64,000 nucleotides of DNA from the NCBI GenBank assembly GCA_945890895.1, contig CAMDDG010000006.1, positions 1 to 64,000 on the forward strand. The letters are read 5' to 3'. The DNA is from Chitinophaga pinensis. GTDB taxonomy: Bacteria; Bacteroidota; Bacteroidia; NS11-12g; UBA955. Position 1 is the stretch's first letter, and every line of letters starts with the position of its first letter. Made by a program: the position numbers and the translations under genes. Below, piece after piece: positions 43,915 to 51,755 of this stretch. The notes under the pieces are model-generated. The model did not search any database. It was given only the letters and a program-made list of their open reading frames with translations, and was not told where the DNA came from.

Positions 43915-45159
43915 ATGCATTTTCAATTTTTCGACGATTCACAGATTAATCACCTGTTTCCATTAACTTTAACCCGTCCATCCGCAGATCTAAGAGTGGG
44001 AATTTTAACCATAGCCGAAAAGTGGTTGCATGATTTTTCAATTCAAGATTCTAATTCATTTGGATTTCAAACACGCGATTATTTGTCGAAAAAGTTTTTA
44101 TCCATTCATGCAAAATCAACATCCCCCGAAATAATAACGTATATAAACGGAAAAGTGGTTCCTAACGAGGCCTTGAATCATCAAGTTCGCAATTTATCCA
44201 CTAACCAAAAATTGGTTAAAGAGGGTGTATTGATTGCATTTCGCAGCCAATTACTCAATTTTACTGAGTTCAATACCCTTTTGGAAAACGATTTTTCGCA
44301 ATTTGATTCCGTAGAGTTTGAGTCAAATATCACCGTTATTTCTCGTCCATTTCATATTTTTAAACTCAATGCTCAAGAAATCCAAGCCGATTTTGAGCGA
44401 TTAACCGCAGGGAAAACCAGTCAACCGCTGTCACAAACCAATACTAAATTGGGTAAATTTCCGGTATTTTTAGAGGAAGGAGCACAAGTAGAATGTTCCA
44501 TATTAAATGCATTGGACGGACCGATTTATCTGGGTAAAAATTCAGAAATTATGGAAGGTTCTGTTGTGCGTGGCCCGCTGGCTTTATGCGAAGGTTCTAA
44601 ATTAAAATTATCAACTAAAGTTTACGGAGCAACCACCTTAGGACCTTATTCCAATGTGGGCGGAGAGGTGAATAATATTGTTATTCAAGGATATAGCAAC
44701 AAAGGGCACGATGGATTTTTGGGAAATGCAGTTTTAGGCGAATGGTGCAATATCGGAGCCGATTCAAATTGTTCTAATTTAAAGAACACCTACGACGAAG
44801 TGAAAGTTTGGAATTATGCTACGCGTAGATTCGATAAAAGTGGTATGCAATTTTGTGGACTAATCATGGGGGATCATTCCAAATGCGGAATTAATACTAT
44901 GTTTAACACGGGAACTGTTGTGGGTGTTGCATGCAATTTATTTGGTGCAGGATTTCCACGTCAATTCGTACCTGATTTTTCGTGGGGAGGTGCTTCCGGT
45001 TTTGTAACACATAAATTGACGGCAGTAGATAAAACGGCTGCATTGGTATTGGTGCGAAGAGGGAAGGAGTACAACGAATTAGAACAAGAAATAATGCATT
45101 ACTTGTATCAAAATACGGCAGGCGAACGTACTTGGGAGATAGAAGAATCAGGTTCTTAA
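43915..45159 (+). CDS. GlmU-like putative sugar nucleotidyltransferase with left-handed beta-helix
   Basis: 414 residues from ATG 43915 (an earlier TTG at 43885 is in frame but overlaps the terminator). Start block INHLFPLTLTRPSADLRVGILTIAEKW is the Bacteroidota GlmU-family N-terminal pattern; the C-terminal part from about 200 has hexapeptide turns (GPIYLGKNSEIMEGSVVRG, GPYSNVGGEVNNIVIQGYSN, GEWCNIGADSNCSN). Likely a nucleotidyltransferase/acyltransferase-like protein acting on a sugar phosphate, but substrate unproven and the canonical GxGTRM loop is missing. An exact ACATCCCCCGAAAT word copy lies at 44119-44132 (SPEI). Confidence 0.82.
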   Translation: MHFQFFDDSQINHLFPLTLTRPSADLRVGILTIAEKWLHDFSIQDSNSFGFQTRDYLSKKFLSIHAKSTSPEIITYINGKVVPNEALNHQVRNLSTNQKLVKEGVLIAFRSQLLNFTEFNTLLENDFSQFDSVEFESNITVISRPFHIFKLNAQEIQADFERLTAGKTSQPLSQTNTKLGKFPVFLEEGAQVECSILNALDGPIYLGKNSEIMEGSVVRGPLALCEGSKLKLSTKVYGATTLGPYSNVGGEVNNIVIQGYSNKGHDGFLGNAVLGEWCNIGADSNCSNLKNTYDEVKVWNYATRRFDKSGMQFCGLIMGDHSKCGINTMFNTGTVVGVACNLFGAGFPRQFVPDFSWGGASGFVTHKLTAVDKTAALVLVRRGKEYNELEQEIMHYLYQNTAGERTWEIEESGS

Positions 45160-45248
45160 TTATTACCCAAAATTTGGTATAAATTCTGGATTCTGATGAT
45201 GTTCAGAAATGCATTTGGTAGATGTACAGAAATACATTTGGTAAAAAA

Positions 45249-47471
45249 TCAATCACCTAATCCGCTAATATCCAATCCTCCGCCTAAGTCGCTTCGATTG
45301 TTGTTCGCTTTATCACAATTGAACCAATCGGGATTGAAATTATCTGGGCCAGTAAAAGGTTCTGCTTTGTATTTCAATTTAGGATTTTTCTGAATACTGC
45401 TCATAAAATAACCAAAAATTGGCATGGCCATTTGAGAACCTTGACCGATTAATGAAGAACGAACACGAACTGAAGGGTCATCAGCGCCCACCCAAGTAGC
45501 GCAAACCAATCCTTTGGTGATACCCACAAACCAACCGTCGGCAGCACCTTGAGTTGTACCTGTTTTTCCACCTACACTTCCCTCAATTCCAAATCTTCCG
45601 GTCATGCCGTAAGCAGTACCGCGTTGAACAACACGTTCTAATAGATGGGTCATGATGTATGCTTTTTCTGCACTCAAAACTTGATCGTGCTTAGGATTTT
45701 GGAATTCTTCTAAAACATTTCCATCTTTATCTTCAATGCGAGTAATGAAAGAGGGTTCTACCCAAAGACCTTTATTAACAAAAGCCGAGTAGGCGCTGGC
45801 CATTTCAAAAGGAGATAGCTCTACCGTCCCCAAACAGATAGAAGGTACACGAGGTATGCGGTCTTTTTGAATACCGATTCTCTCAGCAAATTGAACTACT
45901 AAGTCGGGTCCATCATCACCTAAACTTTTCATTATCTGCGCTGTGATTAAGTTATCCGACAATGCCAAACCCTTCCACATGGGCCAAATACCACCTGATT
46001 TTCCATCGAAGTTTTTGGGAGACCATTCCTGACCACCAGAAATGAAAACCGTGCGTTCACGTGGAAATTCGGTACATGGAGTGAATTTATTGATATCGAT
46101 GGCGGTAGCATATACAATGGGTTTAAATGTAGAACCCACTTGGCGACGAGCATTTACGTTTACGTGGTCGTATTTGAAAAATTTGTGATTGATACCACCA
46201 ACCCAAGCTTTAATATAACCTGTTTCAGGTTCAATAGCAATGAAACCGGCATGCAAAACTTTTTTAATGTAGACCATTGAATCATAGGGACTCATGGTAG
46301 TATCTCGATCACCATTCCAGGTAAAAATGGTCATTTTTACTGGTTTTTTAAGTTCAGAAATAATTTTTTTATGATCATCGCCAAATTGATCCGCTAGCAA
46401 TTTATATCGATCGGTGCGTTTCAATGCATCTTCAATAAAATTTGGAATTACTCTACGATCGGTAATATATCTCCAAGGTTGCTCTTTACCCCAAGAAGAG
46501 GTAAATTTCTTTTGAAAATCCGTCATGTGTTTTTTCATGGCTTCTTCTGCTGCCATTTGCATTTCACTGTTGATGGTGGTATAAATTTTAAGACCGCTTC
46601 GATATAGATTGTAGTTATGATCTTTGCACCATTTTTTTAAATATTCACCCAAATAGGTTTTAAAGTAGGGTGCGAGTCCTTCGCTTTCTGCACTTCTGTA
46701 ATTTAATTTTATGGGAAGTTCTTTTAGAATACTCAATGAATCGTCTGAAAGCATGTTGTACTTATTCATTTGATTCAACACAGTATTTCTTCTATTTAGA
46801 GAATTCTCGGCATTGTATTTGGGATTGTAGCGCCAATTCGCTTTTAGCATACCTACCAATACTGCTGCTTCTTCCAGTTTTAGTTTATTGGGACTTTTGT
46901 TAAAAAACTCTTTACTTGCTGCAGTGATACCGAAAGACAATCCGGAGAATGGCACTGTATTTAGATACATCACCAATATTTCCTTCTTTGTGTAGCGCTT
47001 TTCAAGTTCTACAGAAATCACCCATTCTTTGAACTTTTGCATGACTCTACCCAATTTAGAACTGGGTTTATCAAAACGGCTGAACATATTTTTAGACAAT
47101 TGCTGGGTTATGGTAGATGCACCCCCATCCGTACCCAAACTAACAACTGCTCGTAATGTGCCACGAAAATCTATACCAGAGTGATTGAAAAATCGAATAT
47201 CTTCAGTTGCAACTAAGGCATTATAAATATGTGGGCTAATATCCTCATACTTGGCATTAATTCTATTCTCAAGAAAAAACTGTCCAATTACAACGCCGTC
47301 TTCACCGTAAATCTCTGAACTTAAAGCATTTTTTGGATTTTCTAAATCTTCTACTTCGGGCATTTCACCAAAAAATCCCTTAGAAACACCTAAAAAAAAT
47401 AAGAACCCCAAAAGGAATAAGCCCAACAGACCTATCCATACATTCTTTATGAAGCGAAAGCCTTTCAGCAT
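45249..47471 (-). CDS. Penicillin-binding protein 1A-type bifunctional transglycosylase/transpeptidase
   Basis: 740 residues. One N-terminal membrane helix (FIKNVWIGLLGLFLLGFLFF), then the GT51 transglycosylase: EDIRFFNHSGIDFRGTLRA, GASTITQQLSKNMF, KRYTKKEILVMYLN. The transpeptidase half has GSTFKPIVYA (SxxK), SDNLITAQ (SxN) and GGKTGTTQGAADGWF (KTG). Class A PBP building peptidoglycan in the periplasm. A TATATTTG element lies seven bases before the ATG. Unlike the classic, no OB-fold insertion is evident by eye. Confidence 0.95.
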   Translation of the reverse strand: MLKGFRFIKNVWIGLLGLFLLGFLFFLGVSKGFFGEMPEVEDLENPKNALSSEIYGEDGVVIGQFFLENRINAKYEDISPHIYNALVATEDIRFFNHSGIDFRGTLRAVVSLGTDGGASTITQQLSKNMFSRFDKPSSKLGRVMQKFKEWVISVELEKRYTKKEILVMYLNTVPFSGLSFGITAASKEFFNKSPNKLKLEEAAVLVGMLKANWRYNPKYNAENSLNRRNTVLNQMNKYNMLSDDSLSILKELPIKLNYRSAESEGLAPYFKTYLGEYLKKWCKDHNYNLYRSGLKIYTTINSEMQMAAEEAMKKHMTDFQKKFTSSWGKEQPWRYITDRRVIPNFIEDALKRTDRYKLLADQFGDDHKKIISELKKPVKMTIFTWNGDRDTTMSPYDSMVYIKKVLHAGFIAIEPETGYIKAWVGGINHKFFKYDHVNVNARRQVGSTFKPIVYATAIDINKFTPCTEFPRERTVFISGGQEWSPKNFDGKSGGIWPMWKGLALSDNLITAQIMKSLGDDGPDLVVQFAERIGIQKDRIPRVPSICLGTVELSPFEMASAYSAFVNKGLWVEPSFITRIEDKDGNVLEEFQNPKHDQVLSAEKAYIMTHLLERVVQRGTAYGMTGRFGIEGSVGGKTGTTQGAADGWFVGITKGLVCATWVGADDPSVRVRSSLIGQGSQMAMPIFGYFMSSIQKNPKLKYKAEPFTGPDNFNPDWFNCDKANNNRSDLGGGLDISGLGD

Positions 47472-47478
47472 ATTGCTT

Positions 47479-47486
47479 CAAATATA
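47479..47486 (-). promoter_or_regulatory. -7 element TATATTTG just upstream of the PBP1A ATG
   Basis: Minus-strand match to TAnnTTTG with seven bases to the ATG at 47471; the transcript leader would be only one to three bases. Confidence 0.5.
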
Positions 47487-47507
47487 CAACGATTATTGAT
47501 TGAATTC

Positions 47508-48512
47508 CTACAGATTATTCTGTTCTTTGTACCAATTCAAATAGGAATTCCAATTTAAAGATTTGACTAATAATTGCATGTTTTCATCCGAAATAGTGCA
47601 AACTTCGTATTCAAATAAACCTTTTCCGCTGAAATAAGAAGTTTGCTTTCTTAAAAACTGTGCGTAAAATTTACTTTTATCGGGTGAGGCGAAATTCTCA
47701 ATGAAGATTAAATATTTTTGATCCGCTGCGATGGAGGGTCCCATTTGAATACTTTCAAACGAAAATTCCTTCTTATTCAAATCACTAATGGCTGATTTAA
47801 TCATATTTACGTTGGAATTTTTGGGAATGATAATTACACATTGAAGCGGAGTTGTTGCTTTATCCATTGCATAAATACCGGTATTTTCGATTGGTTCAAC
47901 TTTTGGTGCGCTCAATCGTTTTTTAGCTTGTAAAATAGCCAAAGATTTTTCAGATACGTCGGTATTCGGATAATCTTGAATGATCTGTTCGAGTAAGTCA
48001 AAACATTTATTGTCGTTTTGTTTTAATAAACAAAGGGCATACACATAGTCAAATCGAGGTTGTAAGGCATTTCCAGAATACGATTTGTCGGTTTCTAGTT
48101 TTACTTCCATCGCTTCCTTGTACAATCCTTTTTGGAAATACTCCAACATAGAATCGTAGTGGTTGGAAATTATTATATTGGTTTTATTATCTGTTGAATT
48201 CGATGTAACCACCAGTCCAGGATTTTCCAACATTTTAATATAAATACTCTCTGGATACTCTTTTTGAAGACTGTTTTTATACTTTTCAGTGTTTACATCC
48301 TCTTTTAAATATTTGTAAATCTTGATAATTTCATAATAAGCTTGGGGTTTATAGACCGAATTGGGATAACGATTTAGAAGATTTAAAAATTGCTCCAATG
48401 CTGGTTTTTCCTCATTCAATCGTGTAGCATAGATTTCACCCGATTTCATGTACGACTCTTCAATTTCAGTACCTAATTTTAAACGACTGTTTTCTGACAT
48501 GGGCAAATCCAT
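47508..48512 (-). CDS. SprE/PorW-like T9SS lipoprotein, C-terminal piece after an in-frame stop
   Basis: 334 residues in the same frame as the 48573-50165 gene. The 20 codons between the TAA (48573-48575) and the ATG 48512 stay open and read like the missing link (KSSIDSAILKSIPEDERKYY). The amino part continues the TPR array of SprE (ALEQFLNLLNRYPNSVYKPQAYYEIIKIY); the C-terminal part contains the two SPOR-like beta-alpha units SprE has at its end (YAMDKATTPLQCVIIIPKNS, PSIAADQKYLIFIENF). On its own it lacks a signal peptide, so if it is made separately it would stay in the cytosol. Probably the tail of one gene. Confidence 0.82.
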   Translation of the reverse strand: MDLPMSENSRLKLGTEIEESYMKSGEIYATRLNEEKPALEQFLNLLNRYPNSVYKPQAYYEIIKIYKYLKEDVNTEKYKNSLQKEYPESIYIKMLENPGLVVTSNSTDNKTNIIISNHYDSMLEYFQKGLYKEAMEVKLETDKSYSGNALQPRFDYVYALCLLKQNDNKCFDLLEQIIQDYPNTDVSEKSLAILQAKKRLSAPKVEPIENTGIYAMDKATTPLQCVIIIPKNSNVNMIKSAISDLNKKEFSFESIQMGPSIAADQKYLIFIENFASPDKSKFYAQFLRKQTSYFSGKGLFEYEVCTISDENMQLLVKSLNWNSYLNWYKEQNNL

Positions 48513-48572
48513 GTAATATTTGCGTTCATCTTCAGGAATACTTTTTAGTATAGCAGAGTCGATGGAACTTTT

Positions 48573-48575
48573 TTA
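48573..48575 (-). other. In-frame TAA interrupting sprE/porW
   Basis: The minus strand reads AAT GAT GCT ACC GCA TAA AAA AGT TCC; the frame stays open on both sides. One base change (for example GAA or AAA) would restore a single protein of about 885 residues, the size expected for SprE. Confidence 0.8.
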
Positions 48576-50165
48576 TGCGGTAGCATCATTCGATTTATTG
48601 CCAGAATTATCGTTGGGATTGGAGCTGCTTGAATTTTCCGATGAATTTGCTTTGGATGAATACTTCCAGAAATCATTATTGGTGCGGTTTCCCCAAATGC
48701 GATTAAAATCAGTTATACCTTTTTTACGAAGTGTAATATTGTAAAATGGGAATGAACTTCCACCCATTACCATTCCAGGCATTTGCATATCTCCGGTATT
48801 TGGCATGCTACCCGGCATGTTCATTCCCGGATTGTTGGATGTTTTAGACTTTTGATTTTTTTCGAATTGTTCCTTGGCTAATTTTTCTGCATTTTTAGCT
48901 TCACGAATTTTCTTTTGTCTCCAATCGGCATCAGTTGCCATCCGTATCAACGAATCGTTGTTCTTTATACGCAATAGGTGTTCCAATAAATCACCCAATA
49001 CCTGGTTTTTCGCTAATATGGTTTCAAAATCTGGGTGTTTATCATCCAAAGTTTTGTTTGCAGAGTCATAATACAATCCAGCAACTTGATAATTGCGTTT
49101 ATCAAAATATACATCCCCAATTTTTAAATAACTGGTAGTTTTTTGCGCTTTATCGGTCAATGAATTCTGAACACTTAACTTCAAAGTCTGCAATCCTTTT
49201 TCTGACTTCCCGCTTTTGATTTCATTGAGTGCAATTCGGTAATATATTTGGCCCTTGTACTCCAAGTTTTTATCGTCTCTAAGCATATCATTCAAAATTC
49301 GATTGGCTTTAGTAAAATTATTTTGATTGGATGTTAATAATTCAACTCGAGCAAGTTGCGCATTGAATGCAATTTCGTATGGTGGATTAAATAAAGGAAC
49401 TTTGGAGAAACATTTTTCCGCTAATTCGATTTGATTGTTTTTCTGATATGCTTGTCCCAAAGCAAAATAGATGCGATATCGATCCATTCTATTTCTTACT
49501 TTCGGAAGGGCTTTCGCCATTAATTCTGCAGATTGTTGGTATTTCTTTTGCTTGTGATAAATTGCACCCAAAGTTAATTGCGCCTGCCACAATAACTTTT
49601 TAGGGAGTTCTTTATTGTCAACAATTGACTGAGCCATGGCTTCTGCCTCGATTACTTTGTCTTTAACCAATAATCCTTGAACGGTCCACAATCGAGCAGT
49701 AAATCGAATTTCTGGATCGCTGTACTGGTTAAATACATAGTCAAAAATATCGATAGCAGCATTGGGGTCACCTTTCAAGAAGTAGGCTTTTCCAGTGAGC
49801 AGAAACGCATCATCCACCCACTTACTTTTAGGATGACGATCAATCATGGTGCTGGCTTTTTTTATCACTTCATCCATGCTGGATTGATTTCCCATCAATG
49901 TTTCTGTTGAACCAAAATTGAATATTTCTATGGGTTTACGAAAATCTTCATTGTAAGATTCTCTAACCATATCGTAGGTTTCCAGCCATTTTTGTTCAGC
50001 ATTAAAATACGTATTGTAATGTGCTAATGTATTATGCCATTGTTTATATCCCCAACTTTGTTCATCCTTACACGAGCTAATTGCAAACAAGAGCAAAAAG
50101 AAAAATAATGTGTAAAATGTGTGCTTTTGGGGAAACTTGACCCTCGATATCCTTAGTGAACGCAT
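48573..50165 (-). CDS. sprE: SprE/PorW-like T9SS lipoprotein, N-terminal piece
   Basis: 530 residues. Signal sequence with lipobox FAISSC, Cys32, so a lipoprotein. TPR units follow (residues about 95-400: GKAYFLKGDPNAAIDIFDYVFNQY, LGAIYHKQKKYQQSAELMAKAL, LGQAYQKNNQIELAEKCFSK). The WYFYNP-type block of SprE appears as FPFYNITLRKKGITDFNRIWG near 475-495. SprE/PorW links the T9SS ring to its export complex in flavobacteria. The stop follows a Ser/Asn-rich stretch. The downstream in-frame ORF (47508-48512) completes the family length. Symbol given on the combined evidence. Confidence 0.85.
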   Translation of the reverse strand: MRSLRISRVKFPQKHTFYTLFFFLLLFAISSCKDEQSWGYKQWHNTLAHYNTYFNAEQKWLETYDMVRESYNEDFRKPIEIFNFGSTETLMGNQSSMDEVIKKASTMIDRHPKSKWVDDAFLLTGKAYFLKGDPNAAIDIFDYVFNQYSDPEIRFTARLWTVQGLLVKDKVIEAEAMAQSIVDNKELPKKLLWQAQLTLGAIYHKQKKYQQSAELMAKALPKVRNRMDRYRIYFALGQAYQKNNQIELAEKCFSKVPLFNPPYEIAFNAQLARVELLTSNQNNFTKANRILNDMLRDDKNLEYKGQIYYRIALNEIKSGKSEKGLQTLKLSVQNSLTDKAQKTTSYLKIGDVYFDKRNYQVAGLYYDSANKTLDDKHPDFETILAKNQVLGDLLEHLLRIKNNDSLIRMATDADWRQKKIREAKNAEKLAKEQFEKNQKSKTSNNPGMNMPGSMPNTGDMQMPGMVMGGSSFPFYNITLRKKGITDFNRIWGNRTNNDFWKYSSKANSSENSSSSNPNDNSGNKSNDATA

Positions 50166-50251
50166 GGAATTATCCTATAAAAACGATATTTTTGAATTAA
50201 TATTGAAAATGAACCTACAAAGGTTCCCAAAAATACCAAGAATTTTTGGCT

Positions 50252-50632
50252 ATGACGAAAAAAGGAAATAAAATAATCCGCAATTTACGCAACAAGCATC
50301 GCTTCGTGTTAATAAATGACAATACTTTTGCAGAAGTATTCTCTATTCGCTTAACTCCACTCAACATATTGAGTTTGGTCAGTGGGTTGTTTATTTTCTT
50401 TACGTTTCTAATTTATTTGTTGTTTGCATTTACACCCATGCGCAGTCTTATACCTACGAAAATTGCTAGCAGTGATCGTGAGGAATTAATACAATTAAAT
50501 CAAGAATTGGAAGATTTGAAACTGCAAATTGAAGTAAAGAATTCCAAAACAAAAATTCTGAATAATTTATTGAGCGACAAAGAGTCCGTTTATGACTCAT
50601 CTTCAGTTCGAATGAATACAAAGCAGAATTAA
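50252..50632 (+). CDS. Membrane-anchored coiled-coil protein resembling the N-terminus of bactofilin-linked M23 peptidases
   Basis: 126 residues from ATG 50252 (TTG 50246 is in frame). The block KHRFVLINDNTFAEVFSIRLT, one membrane helix (ILSLVSGLFIFFTFLIYLLF), FTPMRSLIP and a charged coiled coil match, from memory, the amino end of the M23 endopeptidase that precedes bactofilin in many Bacteroidota. The LytM domain (HxxxD, HxH) that should follow is missing: the ORF ends after 126 residues and bactofilin follows after 64 bases with its own promoter. I see no peptidase remnant in the gap. Either a shortened anchor or a natural partner without enzyme. Confidence 0.72.
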   Translation: MTKKGNKIIRNLRNKHRFVLINDNTFAEVFSIRLTPLNILSLVSGLFIFFTFLIYLLFAFTPMRSLIPTKIASSDREELIQLNQELEDLKLQIEVKNSKTKILNNLLSDKESVYDSSSVRMNTKQN

Positions 50633-50670
50633 TGTAACCTCTTTTACTTTACCTTGTAATAACAATTTGT

Positions 50671-50678
50671 TATATTTG
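50671..50678 (+). promoter_or_regulatory. -7 element TATATTTG for bactofilin
   Basis: Match to TAnnTTTG, 18 bases before the ATG at 50697; no upstream TTG at the ideal distance. Confidence 0.5.
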
Positions 50679-50696
50679 TAGAAATCGAAAATTTGA

Positions 50697-51068
50697 ATGC
50701 TTATGTTAGGGTCCTCCAAAAATAAAGAAAAGAATAACTCATTACCCGGTCAAGCTGTAATCAATCTCATTGGAGTTGGAACCCAAATTCAAGGTAATAT
50801 TCAATGTAACGGTGATATTCGGATTGACGGTGAAGTTTTTGGAGATGTTACTGTTGGACAGAAATTAGTTGTCGGTTCAACGGGTTCAATTAAAGGCAAT
50901 GTTTTTGCATCAGAAGTAAGTGTTTCAGGCACTATTTTGGGTAATATTAAATCCGATAATGCAACCATTTTAATGGGTAAAAGTACCGTAACTGGCGATG
51001 TTTTTACCGCTCAAATCGTAATTGAACAAGGCGCTACATTCAATGGTAAGTGCGAAATGAAAGGGTAG
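50697..51068 (+). CDS. Bactofilin (polymer-forming cytoskeletal protein)
   Basis: 123 residues (ATG 50697; ATG 50703 possible). Core beta-helix repeats from about 30: GDIRIDGEVFGDVTVG, KLVVGSTGSIKGNVFASEVSVSG, GNIKSDNATILMG, VTGDVF and IEQGATFNG. Bactofilins polymerise at the membrane and place cell-wall enzymes, often M23 peptidases encoded alongside; here the neighbour upstream lacks that peptidase. The next gene (atpZ) starts eight bases later, so bactofilin may share a transcript with the ATP synthase set. Confidence 0.93.
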   Translation: MLMLGSSKNKEKNNSLPGQAVINLIGVGTQIQGNIQCNGDIRIDGEVFGDVTVGQKLVVGSTGSIKGNVFASEVSVSGTILGNIKSDNATILMGKSTVTGDVFTAQIVIEQGATFNGKCEMKG

Positions 51069-51076
51069 GAGCAGTT

Positions 51077-51298
51077 ATGCATCCCTCAAATAAAAAAACC
51101 AATGTTTCATTTTTATCCTTTGTGGGGATAGCATTTCAAATGATTGCCACAATTCTCATTTTTACTTTTTTAGGATTGCAAGCCGATAAAATGAACTGGA
51201 TAAAGAGCCGAATTCCCGTATTTACACTCACAGGCATATTTATGGGTTTGGGTGTATCTTTCTATTCGATATTTAAATCTTTGAAAAATTTGAAATAA
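51077..51298 (+). CDS. AtpZ/AtpI-like small membrane protein
   Basis: 73 residues from ATG 51077 (an earlier GTG at 51050 overlaps bactofilin). Two membrane helices: FVGIAFQMIATILIFTFLGL and VFTLTGIFMGLGVSFYSIF, with a short ADKMNWIKS loop. Family AtpZ/AtpI (magnesium/assembly helpers of F0), typical at this position in Bacteroidota. Confidence 0.82.
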   Translation: MHPSNKKTNVSFLSFVGIAFQMIATILIFTFLGLQADKMNWIKSRIPVFTLTGIFMGLGVSFYSIFKSLKNLK

Positions 51299-51323
51299 GT
51301 TCAGTCATTCTCGAACTTAATAC

Positions 51324-51331
51324 TACCTTTG
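51324..51331 (+). promoter_or_regulatory. -7 element TACCTTTG between atpZ and the next gene
   Basis: TACCTTTG matches TAnnTTTG, 25 bases before the ATG at 51357. Confidence 0.45.
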
Positions 51332-51356
51332 CACCGATTTTTAAATCAAATCGTAG

Positions 51357-51755
51357 ATGAAAGGGTATATCATCAAATTTAGTGTATTATCGGTAGCCAT
51401 GATTTTAAGCATAGCCTTGGCGAAGATATTTACGAGTTATCCAATCAACTCTTGGATTTATTTGGGCATCATTTACCTAGCTGTTTTGTTTATTGCTGTT
51501 CATTATTTTACGCTACATGATGACAAAAATAACCCCAATAAAGGAATTCGAAAGATTATGATGGGTACCATGATACGTTTGTTCGCCACGGTTATATTTT
51601 TGATAATCAGCGTAATGAACAATGGAAAACCCGAATTAGGATTCGTTCTTACCTATCTTCTTTCATTTCTAATGTTTCTATTCTTTGATATATCAGAAAT
51701 GCGTAGTAAATTGCGCCCCGATTTAGAAAAATCTAAAAATAACACAAATGCCTGA
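51357..51755 (+). CDS. Four-helix membrane protein of the F0 operon
   Basis: 132 residues with four hydrophobic helices (VLSVAMILSIALAKIF, YLGIIYLAVLFIAVHYF, FATVIFLIISVM, FVLTYLLSFLMFLFF). No motif I can name; it holds the place of an AtpI-like helper between atpZ and atpB in Bacteroidota. Overlaps atpB by eight bases, so translational coupling is likely. Confidence 0.72.
   Translation: MKGYIIKFSVLSVAMILSIALAKIFTSYPINSWIYLGIIYLAVLFIAVHYFTLHDDKNNPNKGIRKIMMGTMIRLFATVIFLIISVMNNGKPELGFVLTYLLSFLMFLFFDISEMRSKLRPDLEKSKNNTNA

Noticed and set aside
48520..48744. Plus-strand ORF opposite the sprE break
   Set aside because: Shadow of the sprE frame; no start context and no family resemblance.
50246..50251. 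TTG start two codons before the M23-like gene
   Set aside because: ATG 50252 has the better start and the extra residues add nothing.
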